Below are positions 11,801 through 19,000 of a stretch of 64,000 bases of DNA, piece by piece. The position numbers were made by a program, and so were the translations under genes. The stretch spans positions 1,178,001 through 1,242,000 of the forward strand of contig NZ_VIWW01000001.1 of NCBI RefSeq assembly GCF_007829885.1, written 5' to 3'. Under the pieces are notes generated by a model. It did no database searches, was not told the DNA's origin, and saw only the letters and a program-made list of their open reading frames with translations. The DNA comes from Streptomyces brevispora (lineage in GTDB: Bacteria; Actinomycetota; Actinomycetes; Streptomycetales; Streptomycetaceae). The first letter of the stretch is position 1, and each line of letters opens with the position of its first letter.

Positions 11801-12336
11801 CGGGCCGTCCAGCGCGCCGCGACGGTGTGGCGGTCCGGGAGGTCGGCGAGCACCGGTCCGCGCCACAGGTCCAGCGCGTCGTCGAGGACGCTCACGGCCT
11901 TCGCCGGATCGCCCTCCTCCAGGGCCCGCGCCCCCTCCCCCGCGAGCCGCTCGAACCGGTACAGGTCGACGGTGTCCGGTTCGGTGGCCAGCCGGTAGCC
12001 GTTCTCCGCCGAGGCGACCGCCGCATGGCCGAGCGCCCGCCGGAGCCGTCCCACGAGTGCCTGCAGGGCGCCCGGCGCGTCCGCGGGCGGGTCCCCGTCC
12101 CACACCTCGTCGACGAGCACGGCGGCCGGCACCGTCCGGCCGGCCCGCAGCGCGAGAACGGTGAGCAGGGCGCGCAGCCGCGCCCCGCCGACGGCGACGG
12201 CCGTGCCGTCGTCGCGGAGTGCCTGGGTGGTACCGAGGATGCTGTAGCGCACGCGCCCATTCTCCGTGGCCGGAGCCGGGAGCGGGACCGCCGCCCGGCC
12301 GTATGCGGACGAACCGTCCGCCGTACTGCCTGTCAT
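8848..12336 (-). CDS. AfsR/SARP-type large transcriptional regulator (BTAD, NB-ARC, TPR)
   Basis: The 1162-aa protein opens with an OmpR-like DNA-binding region (RYSILGTTQAL, then a winged helix) and a BTAD domain to about residue 275. A Pro/Ala-rich linker leads to an NB-ARC ATPase: Walker A GPGGAGKTRL near residue 345, the LLLLDNCEHV Walker B and GLPLAIELAAARL. The C-terminal half is helical, with TPR-like repeats. AfsR-type proteins bind direct repeats near promoters and activate secondary-metabolite genes after ATP-dependent oligomerisation. I chose ATG 12336 for its AAGGGTGGGGG ribosome site. It diverges from the site-2 protease gene; targets are unknown. Confidence 0.9.
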   Translation of the reverse strand: MTGSTADGSSAYGRAAVPLPAPATENGRVRYSILGTTQALRDDGTAVAVGGARLRALLTVLALRAGRTVPAAVLVDEVWDGDPPADAPGALQALVGRLRRALGHAAVASAENGYRLATEPDTVDLYRFERLAGEGARALEEGDPAKAVSVLDDALDLWRGPVLADLPDRHTVAARWTARRLDARRIRIAAALALGRAERVLPELAELCGEHPIDEPLQALRLRALRDAGRTAQALAAYDEVRTVLADRLGTDPGAELSALHAELLCQQPAPPAQPAQPAQPARPDLAAAPAAPTAPASPVGRPARSGSPAAPVAPPGNLRVRLTSFVGRESDIDTLRGDLSRARLVTLLGPGGAGKTRLSQEAAESVDPAAWPDGVWMAELAPVDDPESVPEAVLTALGGRETVLRGAGAEEFRAVERSGDEPLARLTEHCSGRRMLLLLDNCEHVIEAAAALADHLLARCPDLTVLATSREPLGVPGEFVRPVDPLPGPMALRLFADRGAAALSGFRVDADERTAAATAEICRRLDGLPLAIELAAARLRMLTPRQIADRLDDRFRLLTGGSRTVLPRQQTLRAVVDWSWDLLDAGERATLRRLSVFSGGWTLAAAEAVCADRPQDAHDVAAELGSLVDKSLVVAAPAADGGMRYRLLETVGEYAAERLDEAGEREAVERRHLVFFRELARTADPELRGPGQLAAIELLQREYENLRTALRHAVAARDEQEALCMVISLSWYWQIRDLRADALQWAEAAATLGPDPFAPSAGPAPSLHERCTDAPPPMRPELLQEARRQVALIQLVSMDHVMEEWMSEASMARLRVISTTYRAGQPQTCRSPASLWFFAILITGDIGDLRELLDETVLATRGFGYEWELAAALQMRANVLANRPDWSGEAGADADESLAIFSRLGDDWGAAEALSSRGEANEKKGEYVRAAEDYLAAVGYAEKIGARAQVSVLRTRYASVLTELDRGAEGEAILREVLDEARHPAHGARSFARLFLAMWLGRSDRTAEAREHFGVLRDEFGAENLGIFDGFVLGGLAWLDNVDGLHADALPRSREALARSGDRLSQMMAPQMSVIQLVSVARALGGLGGERRAALAARLLGACRELLPSGHVPTSMEQENYAAAEELARAALGDAAFEAAYAEGGGLSLEEAAALVDAYRD

Positions 12337-12455
12337 GCCCCCACCCTTCACGGAACCACGGGCAGGATGCCAGACGTTTTGGCCGTGTCGCCTGTACGGT
12401 CGGGTCTCGCCGCCCGCCCGCTCCCGTTCCTCCCGCAGCCACCTGGAGCCTGCCG

Positions 12456-13253
12456 ATGACCACCGCAACAGCGCGCAGCGACCGGCGGATCAGCCCGGTC
12501 TTCCTCGGGATCGCCGCCGTCGCGGCGGTGTCCGGCTGGGCGGTGTGGACGGATTTCGCCGAACAGCCGGGGTTCGCCACGTTCCTCTTCGTCACGGCGG
12601 CCTGGGTCGTGTCGCTCTGTCTCCACGAGTACGCCCACGCCAGAACCGCGCTGCACAGCGGCGACATCTCCATCGGCGCCAAGGGATATCTCACACTGAA
12701 TCCGTTGCGCTACACGCATGCCCTGCTGAGCATCGTGCTGCCGGTGCTGTTCCTGATCATGGGCGGGATCGGGCTGCCGGGTGGTGCGGTCTTCATCGAG
12801 CGCGGCCGGATCCGCGGCCGCTGGCGGCACAGCCTGATCTCGGCGGCGGGCCCGCTGACCAATGTGCTGTTCGCGATCGTGTGCACGGCGCCGTTCTGGC
12901 TGGACGCGCTGGCCGGTGTCCCGGCCGCCTTCCGCTACGCGCTGGGCTTCCTGGCGCTGCTCCAGGTGACGGCGGCGATCCTGAACTTCGTACCGGTGCC
13001 GGGTCTGGACGGCTACGGGGTGATCGAGCCCTGGCTCTCGCACTCGGTACGCCGCCAGGTGGAGCCGTTCGCCCCGTTCGGGCTGATCGCGGTCTTCGCC
13101 CTGCTGTGGGTCCCGGGCGTGAACGCGGCGTTCTTCGACGCGGTCCACGCGCTGCTGCGGTCGCTCGGCGTCAGCGACTTCGACACGTACTGCGGTCTCG
13201 ACTCCTACCGGTTCTGGCAGACGCCGGATGCGCGTTGCTCGCCGAACGGCTAG
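12456..13253 (+). CDS. Site-2 protease family (M50) membrane metalloprotease
   Basis: The 265-aa multi-spanning protein has the zinc-binding motif HEYAH at residues 57-61 and a later VPVPGLDGYG matching the conserved NxxPxxxLDG motif that supplies the third zinc ligand. Site-2 proteases cut substrates inside the membrane, often releasing anti-sigma or regulatory proteins. The ATG at 12456 follows GGAG by 7 nt. The protein has no PDZ domain, unlike RseP, and resembles the minimal SpoIVFB/Rip3-like form. Its substrate is unknown. Confidence 0.85.
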   Translation: MTTATARSDRRISPVFLGIAAVAAVSGWAVWTDFAEQPGFATFLFVTAAWVVSLCLHEYAHARTALHSGDISIGAKGYLTLNPLRYTHALLSIVLPVLFLIMGGIGLPGGAVFIERGRIRGRWRHSLISAAGPLTNVLFAIVCTAPFWLDALAGVPAAFRYALGFLALLQVTAAILNFVPVPGLDGYGVIEPWLSHSVRRQVEPFAPFGLIAVFALLWVPGVNAAFFDAVHALLRSLGVSDFDTYCGLDSYRFWQTPDARCSPNG

Positions 13254-13310
13254 GAAGCCCCTTGCGCGGCCAGGAAGCCCCTTTACGCGGCTAGGAGGCG
13301 CTCTGCGCGG
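13250..13310. repeat. Three tandem copies of a 20-21 bp unit across two convergent stop codons
   Basis: Units at 13250-13269, 13270-13290 and 13291-13310 share the pattern CTAGGAAGCCCCTTGCGCGG with a few changes. The first contains the TAG stop of the site-2 protease gene; the third contains the reverse-strand stop of the small membrane protein gene. Confidence 0.7.
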
Positions 13311-13482
13311 CCTGGGCAGCGGTGCGCCTGCGGCGCAGGTAGTACCAGGCCATGTTGGACGAGAGCCCGACCAGGAGCACCCAGACGATCCCGAGGAGCC
13401 AGCTGCCCTGCACGAAGGAGAGCACAGCCGCGGCGACGGAGAGGACGCAGACGACGACGGCGTAGAGAGCGAGGCGGGGCAT
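13291..13482 (-). CDS. Small two-TM membrane protein, unknown function
   Basis: The 63-aa product has two hydrophobic segments (about residues 4-22 and 28-48) and a basic tail YYLRRRRTAAQAAQ, so the C-terminus is probably cytoplasmic. AGGAG lies 8 nt upstream of the ATG, which supports a real gene. I do not recognise a named family. It is convergent with the site-2 protease gene, and its stop lies in a 20-bp tandem repeat shared with that gene's stop. Confidence 0.7.
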   Translation of the reverse strand: MPRLALYAVVVCVLSVAAAVLSFVQGSWLLGIVWVLLVGLSSNMAWYYLRRRRTAAQAAQSAS

Positions 13483-13578
13483 GGGGACGGCTCCTGTCGG
13501 GGGATGGCGCGCGGTCCCGTCCAGTGTCCCCCATGCCCCCGGCCGCTCCGAGCGCGGTACGGCCGGGGGCGGTGCGGC

Positions 13579-14289
13579 TCACACGTCGGTGATGCGCAGT
13601 CCCGCGTGTGCCTTGTAGCGGCGGTTGACCGAGATCAGGTTGGCGACCAGCGACTCGACCTGGTGGGCGCCCCGCAGTCGTCCCGCGAAGATGCCGCGCA
13701 TTCCGGGGATCCGGCCGGCCAGCGCCTGGACGAGGTCGGTGTCGGCGCGGGCCTCGCCCAGCACCAGCACATCGGTGTCGATCTCCTCGATCGTCTCGTC
13801 CTGGAGCAGCACGGCCGAGAGGTGGTGGAAGGCGGCGGTGACCCGGGACTCCGGCAGCAGGGCGGCGGCCTGTTCGGCGGCGCTGCCCTCCTCGGGCTTC
13901 AGGGCGTAGGCGCCCTTCTTGTCGAAGCCGAGCGGGTTGACGCAGTCGATGACGAGCTTCCCGGCGAGCTCGTCGCGCAGCGACTCCAGGGTCTTGGCAT
14001 GACCGTCCCACGGCACGGCGACGATCACGATGTCGCTGTCGCGGGCGCACTCCGCGTTGTCCGCGCCGCGGACGCCGTGGCCGATCTCCTCGGCGGCGGC
14101 CTGCGCGCGGTCGGCCGCGCGGGAGCCGATGACGACCTGCTGTCCGGCGCGGGCGAACCGGTAGGCGAGTCCGCGGCCCTGCGGGCCGGTGCCACCGAGT
14201 ACGCCGACGGTGAGGCCGGACACGTCGGGGAGGTCCCAGGGGTCCTTGGCAGGGGGCTTGGGCGCGCTGCCGCTGTCATTCGTAGTCAT
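13579..14289 (-). CDS. npdG: NADPH-dependent F420 reductase
   Basis: The 236-aa product carries an N-terminal dinucleotide-binding fold with GGTGPQGRGLAYRFA and the NADP-favouring IGSRAADRA, then the family sequences VPWDGH and DCVNPLGFDKKG. These enzymes exchange hydride between NADPH and cofactor F420 and supply reduced F420 to F420-dependent oxidoreductases. The ATG at 14289 fits the family start; a much longer open frame upstream has no support and runs through a tandem repeat on the other side of the next gene. No F420-dependent enzyme is adjacent. Confidence 0.9.
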   Translation of the reverse strand: MTTNDSGSAPKPPAKDPWDLPDVSGLTVGVLGGTGPQGRGLAYRFARAGQQVVIGSRAADRAQAAAEEIGHGVRGADNAECARDSDIVIVAVPWDGHAKTLESLRDELAGKLVIDCVNPLGFDKKGAYALKPEEGSAAEQAAALLPESRVTAAFHHLSAVLLQDETIEEIDTDVLVLGEARADTDLVQALAGRIPGMRGIFAGRLRGAHQVESLVANLISVNRRYKAHAGLRITDV

Positions 14290-14428
14290 GGCCCCGACAG
14301 TACTTCCAGGCGAGGCGGGGTCGCCCCGTCGCCGGACCGCGATCCCGATCACGTTCCCGGCCCCGTTCGGATGGTTCCTCGGCCGTTCCCCCACGTGGGA
14401 CCCGGCGTGTGGTGCAGGATGCCGGGCC

Positions 14429-15031
14429 ATGGATGCCGTACGTGTGGCGCTGCTGCGTGAGGTGCTCGCCGGTACCGAGTGGCCGGCCGCCACCCGGCGG
14501 TTCGCCGGGACGCTGCGCTCGTCCGTCGTCCCGCACCGCGGCGGGCTGCTGCTGGTGGGGACCGAGGTGTACGAGCCGTGGCATCTGGCGGCGCATCTGG
14601 TGGACGAGTCCACCTGGTCGGGGCTGCCCGAGCTGACGCCCACGCTGGTACGCCACCGGGTGGAGCCCGGCGACCCGGCGCACCTGGCCGTCGGCCTGGG
14701 CCGGATCGAGGCGGCGGGGCGGGGCGAGACGCTGCTCCTGGTGGTGCCTCGGTCTCCGGGCGAGGGCCTGCTGGAGCGGGTGCACGATGCGCGCCGGGCC
14801 GGGGCGACGGTGCTGTCGCTGGACAACGGCGATCCGGAGGTCCGGGGCCTCGCCCATGAGGCGCTCTCCGTCGCGGGCGGCGACGACGTCGACCTGGACA
14901 CGGTCCAGCACCTGGTCAGTGCGGCGGCCGGGGAGAACGGCGTGCCCGTGCCGCGCGGGCGGCGGCGCTTTCGCGACCGGCTGTCCCGGCTCGCCGACCA
15001 ACTGACGGCGCCCCCGCCACCGCGCTGGTGA
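14429..15031 (+). CDS. Conserved hypothetical protein
   Basis: The 200-aa soluble protein begins MDAVRVALLREVLAG and has no signal peptide or membrane segment. I do not recognise a domain. The middle (ETLLLVVPRSPGEGLLERVHDARRAG, in part) reads like an alpha/beta fold with a strand-loop-helix, and the tail is basic and Arg-rich. It diverges from npdG by about 140 bp. A longer in-frame reading to 14189 overlaps npdG and is not preferred. Confidence 0.7.
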   Translation: MDAVRVALLREVLAGTEWPAATRRFAGTLRSSVVPHRGGLLLVGTEVYEPWHLAAHLVDESTWSGLPELTPTLVRHRVEPGDPAHLAVGLGRIEAAGRGETLLLVVPRSPGEGLLERVHDARRAGATVLSLDNGDPEVRGLAHEALSVAGGDDVDLDTVQHLVSAAAGENGVPVPRGRRRFRDRLSRLADQLTAPPPPRW

Positions 15032-15083
15032 GCGGGGGCCTGCTCCTGGAAGGGGGCGGGCGGCGCAGGCCGTGCTCGGGGTA

Positions 15084-15288
15084 CGAAGCGCGTGTCGGGC
15101 CGACCCTGCGGCGCGTTGTGCGTGTCGGGCCGTGCCCGCAGTAGGAAGCGCAGGCCCACCCCGCGGCACGAAGCGCGTGTCAGACCGTGTCCGCGGCACG
15201 AAGTACGTGTCGGGCCGACCCCGCGGCACGAAGTACGTGTCAGGCCGTGCCCGCGGAGCGAAGTACGTGCCGGGCCGACCCCGCGGCG
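15084..15288. repeat. Tandem array of seven ~30-bp repeats in an intergenic gap
   Basis: Six 30-bp units and one 25-bp unit (15144-15168) run head to tail and fill most of the 305-bp gap between genes. The core is CGAAGTACGTGTCGGGCCG followed by a variable GACC or TGCC and then CCGCGGC. GACC and TGCC/TGTC types largely alternate, so the array may have grown as 60-bp doublets. There are no spacers, so it is not CRISPR. The period is a multiple of three and every frame reads as decapeptide repeats, but none looks like a gene. Confidence 0.85.
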
Positions 15289-15336
15289 CGAAATGCAGTT
15301 GCACCGGGCACGTTTCCCGACGGACCATGACCCCTC

Positions 15337-16647
15337 GTGACCTCTCGTCCCTCGCTCGCCGCCAGGCTGGCCACGCTGCTTCCCGACCTCTCGCCCTGGC
15401 GGTCCTCGGCGGACTTCCGGCTGCTCTGGGTACAGGGGCTCGTCACCTTCTTCGGCAGTTCCATGGCCCTGATCGCGCTGCCCCTCCAGATCAAGGACCT
15501 CACCGGGTCCCCCCTCGCCGTCGGCGCGATGGGCGCGGTCGAGCTCGTACCGCTGGTCGTGTTCGGCCTCTACGGCGGTGCGCTCGCCGACTCCGCCGAC
15601 CGCCGCAAGGTCATCCTGGCCACCGAGGCGGGGCTCGGGCTGCTCGCGCTCGTCCTCCTGGTGAACGCCGCCCTGCCCGACCCGATGCTGTGGCCGCTCT
15701 ATGTGGTGGCCGGGGGCGTCTCCGCCCTCGCGGGGCTCCAACGGCCCGCACTGGACTCGCTGATGGCCCGGATCGTGCCGCACGACCAGCTCACCGCGGC
15801 GGCCGCGCTGAACTCGCTGCGCTGGCAGGTCGGCGCGATCATGGGCCCGGCGGTGGCGGGCCTGGTGGTGGCCTATGCCGGGCACGCCACGGCGTACTCG
15901 ATCACACTCGTCACGTTCGCCGTCTCCGTCCTGCTGTGCCGCGGGCTCGAGCCCGCACCGCCCACCGAGAAGGGGAAGAAGCCTTCGCTGCGCGGCATCG
16001 CGGAGGGAGCGCGCTACGCCTGGAGCCGGCCGGTGCTGCTGGGGACGTACGCGATCGACATGGCGGCGATGTTCTTCGCCTTCCCGAACACGATCTTCCC
16101 GTTCCTCAGCGACGAGCTGGATGCCGAGTGGTCGCTGGGGCTGATGTACGCGGCGGGCTCGGTCGGCTCCCTCGTACTGGGGCTGACCAGCGGCTGGACC
16201 TCACGGGTGCGCAGGCACGGGCTGTTCGTGGTGTTCGGTGCGGCCGTCTGGGGGCTGGCCATCGCGGCGGCCGGCTGGTTCGGCAACGTGTGGCTGGTGC
16301 TGGTCTGCCTGGCGGTGGCCGGTGCGGGCGACATGCTCAGCGGGCTGGGCCGTTCGACCATCTGGAACCAGACGATCCCGGAGGAGCTGCGGGGCCGGCT
16401 GGCGGGCATCGAAGTGCTGTCGTACAGCGTCGGCCCGCAGCTGGGCCAGGTGCGGGCCGGCGGCATGGCGGGCTGGACGGGGACCCGCTCCGCGGTCTGG
16501 AGCGGGGGCGTGGCCTGCGTCGCCTCGGTGGCGCTGCTGGCGGCGGCCCTGCCGAAGCTCCTCACGTACGACTCGCAGACGGACGAGGACGCGCTGCGCA
16601 GGCGCGCACAGCGCGAGGAGGGCCTGGAGGCGGCGCCCGCGGGCTGA
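15337..16647 (+). CDS. MFS transporter, EntS/MFS_3-like
   Basis: The 436-aa product has about 12 membrane segments and the conserved loop GGALADSADRRKVIL between TM2 and TM3. The sequence LQRPALDSLMARIVPHDQLTAA (first part cited) and QLGQVRAGGMA fit the EntS-like group that includes siderophore and macrolide exporters. The GTG at 15337 is used. It is the first gene after the 30-bp tandem repeat array, so that array sits where its promoter should be. No substrate is evident. Confidence 0.85.
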   Translation: MTSRPSLAARLATLLPDLSPWRSSADFRLLWVQGLVTFFGSSMALIALPLQIKDLTGSPLAVGAMGAVELVPLVVFGLYGGALADSADRRKVILATEAGLGLLALVLLVNAALPDPMLWPLYVVAGGVSALAGLQRPALDSLMARIVPHDQLTAAAALNSLRWQVGAIMGPAVAGLVVAYAGHATAYSITLVTFAVSVLLCRGLEPAPPTEKGKKPSLRGIAEGARYAWSRPVLLGTYAIDMAAMFFAFPNTIFPFLSDELDAEWSLGLMYAAGSVGSLVLGLTSGWTSRVRRHGLFVVFGAAVWGLAIAAAGWFGNVWLVLVCLAVAGAGDMLSGLGRSTIWNQTIPEELRGRLAGIEVLSYSVGPQLGQVRAGGMAGWTGTRSAVWSGGVACVASVALLAAALPKLLTYDSQTDEDALRRRAQREEGLEAAPAG

Positions 16648-16678
16648 GCCCCGGCGCGGGCCCCGGCCCCCCTCGCCC

Positions 16679-16912
16679 TCAGCCGCTCGCGTTCTCGTCC
16701 GGCCCCTGACGGTCGTGCCACTTGGGGTCGGTCTCCCACTCCAGGTTCCGCTCCTGCGCGGTCTCCATGGCGTGCTGCGCCTCCTCGCGGGAGGTGTAAG
16801 GGCCGAAGCGGTCCTTGGCAGGGCACTCGGGGCCCTCTTCCACCTTCTTGTGCTCCAGGCAGTAGTACCACTCGCCGGGCTTGCCGACCGTGCGCTTCTT
16901 GAACAGGGCCAT
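16679..16912 (-). CDS. Small SPOR-like protein
   Basis: The 77-aa product has [20 protein letters not shown], then a segment [19 protein letters not shown] that resembles the repeated unit of SPOR (sporulation-related) domains. SPOR domains bind denuded peptidoglycan, but this copy has no signal peptide or membrane segment and may act in the cytoplasm. Two cysteines (near residues 19 and 29) could bind a metal. AAAGGAG lies just upstream of the ATG at 16912. It is divergent from map with about 60 bp between the starts. Confidence 0.7.
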   Translation of the reverse strand: MALFKKRTVGKPGEWYYCLEHKKVEEGPECPAKDRFGPYTSREEAQHAMETAQERNLEWETDPKWHDRQGPDENASG

Positions 16913-16970
16913 CGTCGGCTCCTTTCCTCGATGCCATGCTGCCCCAGACACGCTGGTTAGACTCGCTGAC

Positions 16971-17828
16971 ATGTCTGGCCAGTCGCTGCTTGTACCAGGG
17001 GAGCTCACTCCCGTCCGTTCCGTGCCCGGAAACATCCGGCGCCCCGAGTATGTCGGCAAGCCCGCTCCGACGCCGTACACCGGCCCGGAGATCCAGGACG
17101 CCGACACCGTGGAGCGCATGCGCGTCGCGGGGCGGATCGCCGCGCAGGCGATGGGTGAGGCCGCGAAGCTCATCGCGCCGGGCGTCACGACGGACGAACT
17201 CGACCGGGTCGCCCATGAGTTCATGTGCGATCACGGCGCCTATCCGTCGACGCTCGGCTACCGGGGCTTCCCCAAGTCGCTCTGCGCCTCGCTCAACGAG
17301 GTGATCTGCCACGGCATCCCGGACTCGACGGTGCTGCGCGACGGCGACATCGTGAACCTCGACGTGACGGCGTACATCAACGGGGTGCACGGCGACAACA
17401 ACGCCACCTACCTCTGCGGTGACGTGGACGAGGAGTCGCGGCTGCTCGTGGAGCGCACCGAGGAGTCGCTGAACCGGGCGATCAAGGCGGTCCGGCCGGG
17501 CCGCCAGGTCAATGTGATCGGGCGGGTCATCGAGTCGTACGCGAAGCGCTTCGGGTACGGGGTGGTGCGGGACTTCACCGGGCACGGGATCAATTCCTCG
17601 TTCCACTCCGGCCTGATCATTCCGCACTACGACAGCGAGCACGCCACCACCGTGATGAAGCCCGGTATGACGTTCACCATCGAGCCGATGCTGACGCTCG
17701 GGACCCACGACTACGACATGTGGGACGACGGCTGGACCGTGGTGACGAAGGACCGCAGGCGCACCGCCCAGTTCGAGCACACGCTGGTGGTGACGGAGAC
17801 GGGCGCCGAGATCCTCACGCTCCCGTAA
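16971..17828 (+). CDS. map: Methionine aminopeptidase, type I
   Basis: The enzyme removes N-terminal methionine from new proteins. The 285-aa product has the five metal ligands expected for the family: Asp131 (NLDVTAY), Asp142 (HGDNNATY), His205 (TGHGI), Glu238 (TIEPM) and Glu269 (QFEHT). A roughly 40-residue N-terminal extension containing a PxxP stretch is typical of actinobacterial MapA/MapB proteins. The chosen ATG is at 16971. A rho-independent terminator follows. Confidence 0.95.
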   Translation: MSGQSLLVPGELTPVRSVPGNIRRPEYVGKPAPTPYTGPEIQDADTVERMRVAGRIAAQAMGEAAKLIAPGVTTDELDRVAHEFMCDHGAYPSTLGYRGFPKSLCASLNEVICHGIPDSTVLRDGDIVNLDVTAYINGVHGDNNATYLCGDVDEESRLLVERTEESLNRAIKAVRPGRQVNVIGRVIESYAKRFGYGVVRDFTGHGINSSFHSGLIIPHYDSEHATTVMKPGMTFTIEPMLTLGTHDYDMWDDGWTVVTKDRRRTAQFEHTLVVTETGAEILTLP

Positions 17829-17849
17829 CCGAACCCCTCTCCGCATACA

Positions 17850-17878
17850 ACGGCCGCCCACTCGGGCGGCCGTTTTTC
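17850..17878 (+). terminator. Rho-independent terminator after map
   Basis: ACGGCCGCCC (17850-17859) pairs with GGGCGGCCGT (17864-17873) across a 4-nt ACTC loop, followed by a run of five T. It is the clearest classical terminator in the window and lies 21 bp after the map stop. Confidence 0.9.
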
Positions 17879-17970
17879 GTGCGCCCGTTCCTTCACGTCC
17901 GCCCTTCGGGCCCGTGTGACCGGGCACGGAACGGGGTACGTTTTACCGACAAGGCGTCGGGAAGCAGTTG

Positions 17971-17988
17971 ACTTAGGTAAACCTAAGT
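17971..17988. promoter_or_regulatory. Iron-box-like palindrome upstream of heme oxygenase
   Basis: ACTTAGGTAAACCTAAGT has perfect 8-bp arms around AA. The TTAGGT and ACCTAA ends match those of the DtxR/IdeR/DmdR iron box, but they are only 2 nt apart instead of 7. A TTGACT at 17968-17973 and a GAAGAT at 17991-17996 (17-bp spacing) could be the -35 and -10, so a bound repressor would block RNA polymerase. Iron-dependent control is inferred. Confidence 0.6.
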
Positions 17989-18093
17989 AGGAAGATCGAC
18001 ACATCGACCGGCGCTGCGAAACACAGCCGCGGTGGGCCGATGTTTCCGTCTCTTTCTGGACTTCCCGTCCCCCCTGGTCCCCGGAGGCCCGCC

Positions 18094-18759
18094 TTGGACG
18101 CAACCGTCACCGCCACATCCTTCTCGACGCTGATCCGCACCGCGTCGCACGAGCAGCACACCGAGGCGGAGACCTCGACCTTCATGAGCGACCTGCTCGG
18201 CGGGCGCCTCGGCGTGGACGCGTACACGCGCTACACCGAGCAGCTGTGGTTCGTGTACCGGGCCATGGAGGACGGTGCCGAGGCACTGCGCAACGACCCG
18301 GTCGCCGGTCCGTTCATCCAGCCCGAGCTGATGCGCACCGCCGAGCTGGAGCGCGATCTGGCGCATCTGCGGGGTGCGGACTGGCGCGAGGGCCTGGAGC
18401 CGCTGCCGGCCACGGCCGTGTACGCCGACCGGGTCGCCGAGTGCGCCCGTACCTGGCCCGCGGGTTACATAGCGCACCACTACACCCGCTACCTGGGCGA
18501 CCTGTCGGGCGGCCAGATCATCCGCGACAAGGCGGAGCGGACCTGGGGCTTCGAGCGCAAGGGCGACGGGGTGCGGTTCTACGTCTTCGAGGGGATCTCC
18601 AACCCCGCCTCGTTCAAGCGGGGCTACCGCGAGCTGCTGGACGCGGTGAACGCGGACGACCTGGAGAAGCAGCGGATCGTGGACGAGTGCAAGCGGGCCT
18701 TCGCGCTGAACACCGCGGTGTTCCGGGAGCTGGGGGAGGCCTTCCCGCTCAGCGCGTAG
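18094..18759 (+). CDS. hmuO: Heme oxygenase (biliverdin-producing)
   Basis: The enzyme opens the heme ring, releasing iron, CO and biliverdin. The 221-aa product has the proximal helix with His22 (EQHTEAE) and the distal-helix signature GDLSGGQ at residues 135-141, preceded by TRYL, which places it in the HmuO family. The start is a TTG at 18094, supported by GGAGG 6 nt upstream. The promoter carries a palindromic iron box. It heads an island of heme and iron uptake genes, so it probably releases iron from heme imported by HmuTUV. Confidence 0.92.
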   Translation: MDATVTATSFSTLIRTASHEQHTEAETSTFMSDLLGGRLGVDAYTRYTEQLWFVYRAMEDGAEALRNDPVAGPFIQPELMRTAELERDLAHLRGADWREGLEPLPATAVYADRVAECARTWPAGYIAHHYTRYLGDLSGGQIIRDKAERTWGFERKGDGVRFYVFEGISNPASFKRGYRELLDAVNADDLEKQRIVDECKRAFALNTAVFRELGEAFPLSA

Positions 18760-18828
18760 TGCGTAGCGCTTGGCGCTTGCGGTGGGGTGGTGACCGGAGT
18801 TGTCGGCCGGGGCCGCCCCGCCGCTTCG

Positions 18829-18856
18829 TTTTGTCCTCAATCGCCGGACGGGCTTG
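18829..18856. repeat. Streptomyces intergenic repeat, copy B
   Basis: TGTCCTCAATCGCCGGACGG and the following GCTTG match copies at 2041-2066 and (reverse strand) 29900-29928. It lies between hmuO and the convergent htaA-domain gene. Unlike the other two copies, it lacks a complementary arm nearby. Confidence 0.7.
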
Positions 18857-18934
18857 GTCTACCGACGGACGGGTTGAACTGCCGCCGTCGATGCCGGCGG
18901 GTACGTCGTAGTCACTCACCTGCGCATTGAAGCA

Positions 18935-18977
18935 CCGCCCGGGTGCCTGCCCTGCGAAAGGGCCGGTACCCGGGCGG
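18935..18977 (-). terminator. Hairpin downstream of the first HtaA gene
   Basis: CCGCCCGGGT (18935-18944) pairs perfectly with ACCCGGGCGG (18968-18977). It begins 24 bp beyond the stop of the minus-strand HtaA gene and lies between convergent genes. No T-run is present on either side. Confidence 0.5.
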
Positions 18978-19000
18978 CGGTGTCGCGCGGTGCGGCAGGA

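Noticed and set aside
15084..15288. Possible CRISPR array
   Set aside because: Repeats of 30 bp are directly adjacent with no spacers, and no cas genes are present.
13579..15885. 768-aa minus-strand extension of npdG
   Set aside because: The extra N-terminal part is repeat-derived and Arg-rich; family members begin close to the ATG at 14289.
15072..16709. 545-aa plus-strand frame beginning in the tandem repeat
   Set aside because: It is out of frame with the MFS gene, starts with repeat-encoded decapeptides and has no membrane pattern; the frame from 15337 encodes 12 TM helices.
8848..17828. Antibiotic biosynthetic cluster around the AfsR-like regulator
   Set aside because: Neighbours are an exporter, a protease, npdG, an MFS pump and map; there is no synthase, NRPS, PKS or tailoring set.
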